Part shown: positions 56,902 to 63,036 of the stretch, piece by piece
Layout: every line of letters starts with the position of its first letter
Numbering within the stretch: position 1 is the stretch's first letter
Origin: Ruegeria halocynthiae
Lineage (GTDB): Bacteria; Pseudomonadota; Alphaproteobacteria; Rhodobacterales; Rhodobacteraceae
DNA length: 64,000 nucleotides
Reading direction: 5' to 3'
Assembly: GCF_900106805.1 (NCBI RefSeq)
Contig: NZ_FNNP01000001.1
Span: 1,612,001-1,676,000, forward strand
Made by a program: the position numbers and the translations under genes
Notes under the pieces: generated by a model
What the model was told of the DNA's origin: nothing
The model's input: only the letters and a program-made list of their open reading frames with translations
The model's database searches: none

Positions 56902-58083
56902 CTATACGGCGATTTTTTCCATCAACGCCGCGTCAGCGGCCCTATCTTCCACTAGGTGCCCATACTGTTTGACCGTGTAGGCAGGGTCATGGTGGCCCAT
57001 CCAAACCTGCAATCTCTTTAGGTCCACGTTGGCAGCAATGAGGCGTGATGCGTAGCTGTGGCGAAGAGCGTGGAAGCCTAGTTTTCGTACTGGCGAAAGC
57101 TCATTTTCTTCGTCTGCCGCCATCTCATTGGCTTTGGCAATGAGTGGCTTCCACATTCGGTTATAGAGGTTCCGAAGTTCAAGCGGATCGCCGTTGCGAG
57201 TTGAGAATACGAGGTCGCGGTCGTGTGCTTGCATCGCCTCCTGCATGGGCGCTACCAGTTCGGGCACGAGGGGAATGTCGCGGATGCCGTCCCGTGTTTT
57301 CGGATACTCGATTTCTCCACCCTCAGTAGCCTTTTGACGTATGCTGATTAGGTTTTGGTTGTGCAAGAATCCAACGCGAGGGAAGCCCCGCGCTTCCGAA
57401 ATCCGCGCGCCTGTATACGCAAGGAAGTAGGCAAGCGCGCGGTACGACAGCCATGCCTTCTGCCGTTGTTTCTGCTTGTCCTGCGCCAGTGCGTCAGCCG
57501 CGCGCAACAATGTTCGTACTTCGTCGGTCGTGAATACTTGGTCGGTCTTCCTTATGCGTTCTTGCATCCTGTCTGAGCGGCTTACAGCGACATTCAACTT
57601 TAGACCCGGAGCGCGTTCTATATAGCCTTGTGCTTCTGCATAACTCATGACCGCTTTGCATAGCCGGAACGCCTCAGAGGCGGCGCGGGTCGAATTTGTA
57701 TTCTTGACGCAGTAGTCACGCACATCGCGCATCCATTCGTCATCCACTTCGCCAATCTTGTGATGCTGTAAAACAAAAGCCGGATAGGTGAGGTAGCGTT
57801 TATACGTACGATGGGTTTGTTCGCCGATGGGGTCGCTGCCATCAGTCGGTTCGACAAGACTAAGTCGGTATTCGCGTGATATTTCAATATAGGTCTTGTC
57901 GCTGCCGAATAGGTCCAATTCACGTTTTGAGTCTTCTCCTGCGGTCTCAAGGAACTTTGATGCATCTCGCTTGCGCTCGAAAATCTTTTCTTTCTTCTTG
58001 GAGCCTTCTTTCCATCGTGCAACGTAGACTTTGCGCTTTGTGTCTCCCTTGGACTTCACCATTTTTGTAGTGATGTGGCTCAT
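56902..58083 (-). CDS. tyrosine recombinase (phage-type integrase)
   Basis: The 393-aa integrase has an N-terminal arm-binding-like part (HITTKMVKSKGDTKRKVYVARWKEGSKKKEKIFE), a SAM-like core-binding domain and the catalytic domain. Catalytic residues are seen as Arg in YTGARISEARG, His-x-x-Arg in FHALRHSYASRL, His in WMGHHDP and the nucleophile Tyr in VKQYGHLVED. The start at 58083 (MSHITTKM) is preferred over an ATG at 58104. Its 3' end lies 83 bp from the tRNA-Met remnant, the usual arrangement. Confidence 0.93.
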   Translation of the reverse strand: MSHITTKMVKSKGDTKRKVYVARWKEGSKKKEKIFERKRDASKFLETAGEDSKRELDLFGSDKTYIEISREYRLSLVEPTDGSDPIGEQTHRTYKRYLTYPAFVLQHHKIGEVDDEWMRDVRDYCVKNTNSTRAASEAFRLCKAVMSYAEAQGYIERAPGLKLNVAVSRSDRMQERIRKTDQVFTTDEVRTLLRAADALAQDKQKQRQKAWLSYRALAYFLAYTGARISEARGFPRVGFLHNQNLISIRQKATEGGEIEYPKTRDGIRDIPLVPELVAPMQEAMQAHDRDLVFSTRNGDPLELRNLYNRMWKPLIAKANEMAADEENELSPVRKLGFHALRHSYASRLIAANVDLKRLQVWMGHHDPAYTVKQYGHLVEDRAADAALMEKIAV

Positions 58084-58351
58084 TTTCCACCCCTGATTCC
58101 GCATGTCTACAAAATGTTTCTGTTTAGTTTGGAAAAAGCAAGTGGGTTTGTTGGTTTATTCGAAACTTCGGTTCGGAAAGGGATTCATGAGCCAAACCCG
58201 ATTCGCTTGCTTGATGTTCGGTGCTGCGGTCAAGCTGGACGTCCGCCTGTAACATGGGTTGGTTCGCTGGACTGCAAAATCATGGTTGCGTTTCACACAG
58301 TATAATGACCAGTTTGGCAGCAAACTTGCAAAACTACAGGCGGGCGGAACA

Positions 58352-59773
58352 TTGAGCCAAAACATCGCATTATTGATTGGGAATACACAATACGACAGCA
58401 TGTCTACATTAGGTTGCTGCAAGAACGACGTAGAACAGATGCACGAGCTCTTGAGTGGCACGCAGAAGTTCAGTCAAATTGTAGACTTTGTGGATCAACC
58501 GGTATCGTCGGTCAAAGACAGGATACGCAAGCTAGCCGAGGAAAACGATGAATGCGATGAAATATTTCTGTTCTTTACGGGGCACGGGCTTTCCAACTCC
58601 GACGACTTTTTTATGTGCTTTCAGGGTTTCAAAGAAACTTCTCCAAACACTACCGGGCTATCTCGATCTGAAGCGTTCGAGCTTCTAAGACTGTTTAATT
58701 CCGATCTTTCTGTCGTCGTGATAGATGCTTGTGAGGCGGGGCGAAATCTAATCAAGACTGATACTCCGCCACTCGCTCGAGCAATAAAGTCTGGTTTCAC
58801 AAACTTTGTCCAAATAGCGTCTTGCACCGAGGCACAGTTTTCATTGGCTGGTGAAGAAATCAGCGCTTTTTCAGATGAATTCATCAAAGCGTGTCTTCAG
58901 AAAACCAACGGGCCAGTCTACTACTCTGATGTTGAAAGTGCGCTCAGAGATGCATTTTTGAACAATCCCAATCAGACGCCTCACTTTATCAGGCAGGGTA
59001 CAGCCCAAGAGAAGTTTTGTGACGATGCAAACCGCTTATCGGGCTTTCGCAACGTATATCTTGTAACTGGTGACACTGCTGGCATTGACGGCAAGGAACT
59101 TAAACCAACTAAAGATTCATTTGCAGCGGCAAAGTCAGTGATCGAAGGAATCGAGGATCAAGTACCAAGCAAAGACGAGGCCCAGTCATTTGTTGATTCA
59201 ATGTTTGAAGCAACGGTAGCGATGGCAAACTTGACGCCAGAGGTGAGTGAGTTCTTCGAAACGAGGATCGTCAAATATGATAATTTTGACAACGTTCAGA
59301 ACAAGCGTTCCGTAATCAATCTCCTAAACCGGCGTGGCGGTTCCGACAGGTTTGTCGAGAGCAATGTCGAGCGAACCAAGAGGAGAACACCTTTTGGGGC
59401 GCTCACTATCGGCGCTTGGAGCGCGTTGGCTGGTCCGGATGAATATGACGAGACCTTTTCCCTCTACAACCGGTGTGATTTAAAGTCCGTTCATGTTGGT
59501 ATATACTTTGAGCCTAAATTCATGGCGCTTAGTAGGTTGTTTTCAGAGGTCGTATTCCTGCCTCGTCTGACGGAATGTCTCATGTTGACCTGCAATTCGA
59601 TAGAACCCCGAACTGGGTGGGGTACTTTCCAAGAGTATGAAGGTTCAAAATCATGGGAGTGGACCAGTCATAAATGGACTGCGGACAAGCCAGAAGCTGC
59701 GAAGGGATTCGGGTCTAGTCCAATCGACTATGTACGAGAATACGTTCTTTCGTTTAGCGAGAGTTCTGAATAG
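58352..59773 (+). CDS. caspase-like (peptidase C14) protein, possible anti-phage effector
   Basis: The 473-aa protein starts, by choice, at a TTG at 58352 (MSQNIALLIGNTQYDS), giving the typical N-terminus of bacterial caspase-like proteases. GGCGG lies 4 nt upstream. A TTG at 58259 would add 31 residues. The p20-like domain (about residues 1-200) has catalytic His78 (FLFFTGHGL) and Cys127 (VVVIDACEAG). The C-terminal 270 residues match no family I know. It stands alone next to the integrase, followed by a strong terminator, as independently expressed cargo. The defence role is inferred. Confidence 0.8.
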   Translation: MSQNIALLIGNTQYDSMSTLGCCKNDVEQMHELLSGTQKFSQIVDFVDQPVSSVKDRIRKLAEENDECDEIFLFFTGHGLSNSDDFFMCFQGFKETSPNTTGLSRSEAFELLRLFNSDLSVVVIDACEAGRNLIKTDTPPLARAIKSGFTNFVQIASCTEAQFSLAGEEISAFSDEFIKACLQKTNGPVYYSDVESALRDAFLNNPNQTPHFIRQGTAQEKFCDDANRLSGFRNVYLVTGDTAGIDGKELKPTKDSFAAAKSVIEGIEDQVPSKDEAQSFVDSMFEATVAMANLTPEVSEFFETRIVKYDNFDNVQNKRSVINLLNRRGGSDRFVESNVERTKRRTPFGALTIGAWSALAGPDEYDETFSLYNRCDLKSVHVGIYFEPKFMALSRLFSEVVFLPRLTECLMLTCNSIEPRTGWGTFQEYEGSKSWEWTSHKWTADKPEAAKGFGSSPIDYVREYVLSFSESSE

Positions 59774-59812
59774 ACGCGGTATTGACGATATCAAACTTGC
59801 TTTAGATTTCAC

Positions 59813-59839
59813 AAAGCCCCGCGATAGCGGGCTTTTTCT
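59813..59839 (+). terminator. intrinsic terminator after the caspase-like gene
   Basis: AAAGCCCCGC, a GATA loop, and GCGGGCTTT form a hairpin with one bulged C, followed by a T-rich tail (TTTTTCTTT). It lies 40 bp after the stop codon of the caspase-like gene and insulates it from the next operon. Confidence 0.8.
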
Positions 59840-59876
59840 TTACCCCCAATTCCGTGACCCGTTTTTGCGGTGATTT

Positions 59877-59905
59877 TTGACGAAATCGCAGAAATCTGCT
59901 ATGTT
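59877..59905 (+). promoter_or_regulatory. sigma-70-type promoter for the island operon
   Basis: TTGACG (59877-59882), a 17-bp spacer and TATGTT (59900-59905) form a good match to a sigma-70 promoter. It follows the terminator and precedes the first gene of the rightward run by about 60 bp. Confidence 0.5.
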
Positions 59906-59966
59906 CTTATTACAAGGGCAGAAATGCCGAAAGAAAAATAATATCTATTTATGAGTAGGTTAACAA

Positions 59967-60485
59967 GTGCTGACTGTATGTCAATCCGACATGGTCAACG
60001 CACTCGGGCGGTCTCAAAACACAGTCATTACCCGAGTGCGTGGACTCGAATATTCCCACGGGCAAAACGGTGCGCGTCGTTATCGGCTGGCGGACGTTTT
60101 GCCGACAATCAAACCAAAGGACCGGCAACACGTTCCAGCGCTCTTTGAGCTGGCCGCTGACGACGGTGAAGAGCTTTGGGCAGGTGATAATGCCGTGCCC
60201 CGCGCTCGCCGTATCGAAGCTTGGTTGAGGAGCGAACAGCTTGAACGTGCCTTTGGTGCGAGAGTGACCTTCACCAACGCTCTTGCCGCGTCTGTGCAGT
60301 CCTCAGTGCTCTTTGAGCACCTTGAGGCCCTGCGCCTGAAATTGATCCTGACGGACCCGGTTTTGAAATGGACGGTGCTTGGCGATGCGGATGCGTTGCC
60401 ACCCTTTGAACACTGGGCTGTGCCGTACGCAATTACGAACGCCCGATATGAGAATTTGAACTTTGAAGAGAAGGAGGCCGCGTAA
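59967..60485 (+). CDS. Nu1/MerR-like DNA-binding protein, hypothetical
   Basis: The 172-aa product begins at a GTG (59967) with GAGTAGG upstream. Residues 1-50 contain a winged-helix-like unit (SDMVNALGRSQNTVITRVRGLEYSHGQNGARRYRLADVLPTI), similar in pattern to terminase small-subunit Nu1 or excisionase/MerR-like proteins that bind phage DNA. The rest is a helical segment of unknown type, rich in Leu and Ala. It overlaps the next gene by 1 bp. It could be the island's own regulator or a packaging protein; I cannot decide which. Confidence 0.65.
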   Translation: MLTVCQSDMVNALGRSQNTVITRVRGLEYSHGQNGARRYRLADVLPTIKPKDRQHVPALFELAADDGEELWAGDNAVPRARRIEAWLRSEQLERAFGARVTFTNALAASVQSSVLFEHLEALRLKLILTDPVLKWTVLGDADALPPFEHWAVPYAITNARYENLNFEEKEAA

Positions 60486-60958
60486 TGGATGACGGCGAAA
60501 ATTTCCGGTCCATTGTGGCCAATGACGACAAACTGAAGGCCCGATGGGAGGCTGTCAGCAGCAAGATAATGGCTGACTCCTCGCGCTTGCTGGGCGTAGA
60601 ACTGAGCCGCGAAGATGTCGTGGCGATGCCCTCAGCGCGTATTGCAACTCTTACAGATGCGGCGCTTTCTGAATCCTATTTGGACGAAATAAAGCAGCTC
60701 GAAGCCGCTCAAGAGCAAGTACGCAAGAACGAAGTGCGTGAAGCTTTGGAAGCCGGTGAAGAACAGGCTCATGCTGAGCTTGCTAGATTGTCACCGACAG
60801 AGCGCATGAGCAAGGCTAGGGAGCTTGGTCTCACTGGTGGAACGCCAATGGCAGAGCCATCTAGCATCGCAGACGAAGCCACGTTGCTGCGCAGGCTGCT
60901 CACATTGTCCCCTAGCGAGCGCATCGCAAAAGGGCGAGCATGGGGGCTGATCAAATGA
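60485..60958 (+). CDS. hypothetical protein with internal repeat
   Basis: The 157-aa protein has a charged, probably coiled region (about residues 65-100, QLEAAQEQVRKNEVREALEAG). It also carries two similar units, LSPTERMSKARELGL (102-116) and LSPSERIAKGRAWGL (141-155). No signal peptide or membrane helix is seen. It overlaps the genes on both sides (start by 1 bp, stop by 4 bp). No family is recognised. The repeated SP-S/T-ER units may be short helical docking elements. Confidence 0.7.
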   Translation: MDDGENFRSIVANDDKLKARWEAVSSKIMADSSRLLGVELSREDVVAMPSARIATLTDAALSESYLDEIKQLEAAQEQVRKNEVREALEAGEEQAHAELARLSPTERMSKARELGLTGGTPMAEPSSIADEATLLRRLLTLSPSERIAKGRAWGLIK

Positions 60959-61194
60959 CTATAGACCAACTTGAAAACACTATCCGCCGCGAGTACGGCG
61001 GCGCGTGGTTCATGCTGTTTCATATCGTTGGTGGCGAACATCAGTTTTTGCCAACTGGCCACAAGCTCACCGATAAAGACTATGCGGAAATCAAATGTCG
61101 CTTTGGTGCTGGCAATGGTAGCTACCTGACGGAAGAAGAGCGACGAATTAACCAACTTCGTTGGAAGGCTGACAGAGCGGAGAAATCAGCATGA
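60955..61194 (+). CDS. small hypothetical protein
   Basis: The 79-aa protein (start MTIDQLENTIRREYGG) overlaps the gene before by 4 bp (ATGA) and the gene after by 4 bp. It has a mixed sequence with GGAWFMLFHIVGG and ends in a basic-charged helix (EERRINQLRWKADRAEK). No family or localisation signal is seen. The tight coupling on both sides supports that it is translated. Confidence 0.65.
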   Translation: MTIDQLENTIRREYGGAWFMLFHIVGGEHQFLPTGHKLTDKDYAEIKCRFGAGNGSYLTEEERRINQLRWKADRAEKSA

Positions 61195-61403
61195 TCCCCG
61201 CTGAGCATTCCCTTTTCGGCGGCGGTCCGTTGCCGCCAAAACTCACCGCCGAACAGGAAGAAAGAATGCGCCTGCGAGACGCCAAATGGCAGCGGGCTGA
61301 GGTGGTCAGATTGAGTATGTCAAAACAGGATAAACTGGATGAAGAGCGTAGGTTGCAAGCCGAAGCCGAAGCGATCCTTGTCGCCCGCCAGTGCGCTGCG
61401 TAG
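61191..61403 (+). CDS. small hypothetical protein, coiled-coil-like
   Basis: The 70-aa protein (MIPAEHSLFGGGPLPPKL) overlaps the upstream gene by 4 bp. The second half is rich in Glu, Arg, Lys and Ala and likely forms a long helix (EEERRLQAEAEAILVARQ type). No family is recognised. Confidence 0.6.
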   Translation: MIPAEHSLFGGGPLPPKLTAEQEERMRLRDAKWQRAEVVRLSMSKQDKLDEERRLQAEAEAILVARQCAA

Positions 61404-61551
61404 GGCTAACGCCCGCTTTTACCGGCGTTTGTCCCTTTGGAACGCAGCACGCTTGGCCAGCGGCTCCTATGAGGCGTTCCGCGAAAACATCGGTGCAATC
61501 GAGCGGGCCATAAGTGCGCAGCTCGAAACTGAGTTTCCCCGAAGCACGTAG
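61339..61551 (+). CDS. small hypothetical protein, overlapping frame
   Basis: A 70-aa frame (MKSVGCKPKPKR) overlaps the previous gene by 65 bp. Its second half (RRLSLWNAARLASGSYEAFRENIGAIERAISAQLETEF) looks like ordinary protein, so some start in this frame is plausible. The first third lies in the overlap and may not be translated. No ribosome site is clear. Confidence 0.35.
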   Translation: MKSVGCKPKPKRSLSPASALRRANARFYRRLSLWNAARLASGSYEAFRENIGAIERAISAQLETEFPRST

Positions 61552-61574
61552 TCGCTCCTAGATATGTGCACGTT

Positions 61575-61600
61575 GCCTGCCCGGTCGAGACCGGGCAGGC
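61575..61600. other. strong GC-rich hairpin between island genes
   Basis: GCCTGCCCGGTC and GACCGGGCAGGC form a 12-bp stem over a GA centre. Flanking GTGC/GCAC (61566-61569, 61601-61604) can extend it. It lies between two genes on the same strand. No U-run follows, so an RNA-processing or attenuation element is as likely as a terminator. Confidence 0.55.
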
Positions 61601-61633
61601 GCACTACACCACTTCCATACAGCGAGAACTAGA

Positions 61634-62023
61634 ATGACCATCGAGCTCACCGATGTTGAAAAGGCACGGATGTACCTTGCCCAAATCGATGCCCTGAACA
61701 TTCCCAACGAACCGGAATCGAACCGCGACCGGATGCTTGAACGCCGCGCTTGGTTGTCTACGCATCTGGACCAAGACGACTACGCGTCAGCCCTGATTTT
61801 GGCCGATGCAATCGACACGCGTTTGATTGAACAGGGGCATAGCGTTAACTTTGCTGTGTCAGTGCAAGAGGTGCGTGAGGCCGCAGATACCGACCTGACG
61901 GAAGCCCGATACGCTCTCGAACTGCTTGGTTCGAGAGAGACCCGAAGCGGTGTTTTCAGTAACGGCGATTCGAATCATGTCATCAAAATCGGCGATCTTG
62001 GAGACTGGCGCGAGCTTCCGTAG
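61634..62023 (+). CDS. hypothetical protein
   Basis: The 129-aa protein (MTIELTDVEKARMYLAQIDAL) is mostly helical-looking in its first 60 residues, with a mixed C-terminal half ending HVIKIGDLGDWRELP. No ribosome site stands out, but the frame is long and has normal codon composition. No family or domain is recognised. It follows a strong hairpin and precedes a long regulatory-looking gap. Confidence 0.6.
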   Translation: MTIELTDVEKARMYLAQIDALNIPNEPESNRDRMLERRAWLSTHLDQDDYASALILADAIDTRLIEQGHSVNFAVSVQEVREAADTDLTEARYALELLGSRETRSGVFSNGDSNHVIKIGDLGDWRELP

Positions 62024-62368
62024 CATTAGAAATATAACTTCAAGTAGTATGTTTTTCGAAATGTACCGAAAACTGAAAAGATATCAAAAAAAGTTTTAGC
62101 ACATTTGGCCATTCCAATTCGAAACAATGACGCAATAAAACCTAGAATACAGGGTAATTGAATGGTCGAAATGTAACTTCAAGTCATAAGAAATCTCACT
62201 TGAAGTTACAAAAGGTCTATTAAATCGTTTCCCGTTCCAGAACAGTGAATATAGACGCGGAAAATGGCACATTTTCAGGCTGTTGACTTGAATTTAGCTT
62301 CACCTCTAACTCTCTCGTGTTCGCAGAAAATCGAACTAACTTGAAAATTGAACACAGGAGAAAAGCTA
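62024..62368. other. A/T-rich gap with repeated ACTT-C/G-AAGT boxes
   Basis: No gene is seen. The 345-bp gap carries three copies of the 9-bp palindrome ACTTSAAGT (62037-62045, 62176-62184, 62198-62206). The last two sit in a 13-bp perfect inverted repeat TGTAACTTCAAGT/ACTTGAAGTTACA with a 13-bp spacer (62172-62210). Weaker copies are near 62286 and 62340. CGAAATGTA also occurs twice (near 62056 and 62167). It could be an operator or a replication origin. Confidence 0.6.
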
Positions 62369-62515
62369 ATGAATGGGCAGCAAGAGGCACGTATTTGTGT
62401 GCTTGGTCAGAGAATTAAGGAAGCGGCTGAACTGGATATGAAAGTTGTCGCCAATAAAGGGGATTTGCTGGCTCTTTGCGATGAATTGAATTCGCTTATT
62501 TCGGAGGTGGCGTAA
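62369..62515 (+). CDS. very small hypothetical protein
   Basis: A 48-aa protein from the ATG at 62369 (MNGQQEARICVLGQRIKEAA) has CAGGAG 8-9 nt upstream. Its stop overlaps the next start by 1 bp (TAATG). The clean ribosome site and coupling support translation. It has no recognised domain. Confidence 0.55.
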   Translation: MNGQQEARICVLGQRIKEAAELDMKVVANKGDLLALCDELNSLISEVA

Positions 62516-62985
62516 TGCAGTGTTTGTGCGCCAAATGCCACCCGTTTGAATGGTGGCTTGACAATTCTTCCAACTTTGGCGGGATACTCGCGTTTTACGA
62601 CAAAGACGACGAAGGGAATGATCGCGAGACCTGCGCTTGTTCAGCCTTCATGATCGAAAAGTTTTGCTCGAACAGTGCCGGAAAGAAGCTTGTCCGTATT
62701 CAGTTCGTGACTGCGAGAAGCTTGAAGGACAACGGAACCAAAGCCGACGGTTGGGCGAACGTTCCACTTGGAGAAATCTTTTCGGATGTGTCAGCGGCTG
62801 TTTCTCGACTGGCCAATGCAGGCTTCTACCTGTCGCCCGAAACTTCCCCTGAAAGCGTGATGGTCCACATACGCGAAGCATTGGACCACTTCATCCTGCG
62901 TGACCGGAAACCCGTCGAGTGCAGTGCCAGTGAAGACACGCAGGGTCAGGAAAGTAATCCGAAGCAGGCCGCGACAGCGCATTAA
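62515..62985 (+). CDS. hypothetical protein with Cys-rich N-terminus
   Basis: The 156-aa protein starts MQCLCAKCHPFEWW with Cys and His residues (Cys3, Cys5, Cys8, His9), then CACSAF and FCSNS, a pattern that might bind a metal. The middle is FLEIF-type mixed sequence (LGEIFSDVSAAVSRLANAGFY), and the tail is polar. GGAGGTG lies 5 nt before the ATG. No family is recognised. Confidence 0.6.
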   Translation: MQCLCAKCHPFEWWLDNSSNFGGILAFYDKDDEGNDRETCACSAFMIEKFCSNSAGKKLVRIQFVTARSLKDNGTKADGWANVPLGEIFSDVSAAVSRLANAGFYLSPETSPESVMVHIREALDHFILRDRKPVECSASEDTQGQESNPKQAATAH

Positions 62986-62986
62986 C

Positions 62987-63011
62987 TGTGGGCCGCGTCA
63001 GCGGCCCCACA
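62987..63011. other. hairpin before the last gene
   Basis: TGTGGGCCGC, a GTCA loop and GCGGCCCCACA pair with one bulge. It sits right after the previous stop codon and 12 bp before the AGGAG site of the next gene. It may be a terminator or a translation-control hairpin. Confidence 0.45.
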
Positions 63012-63036
63012 ACACCAAATTCAAGGAGTATCTAGC

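Noticed and set aside
59951..60148. Alternative ATG at 59951 as the first island gene
   Set aside because: It lies in a different frame from the Nu1/MerR-like protein and gives a 65-aa product without domain features. The GTG at 59967 gives the helix-turn-helix.
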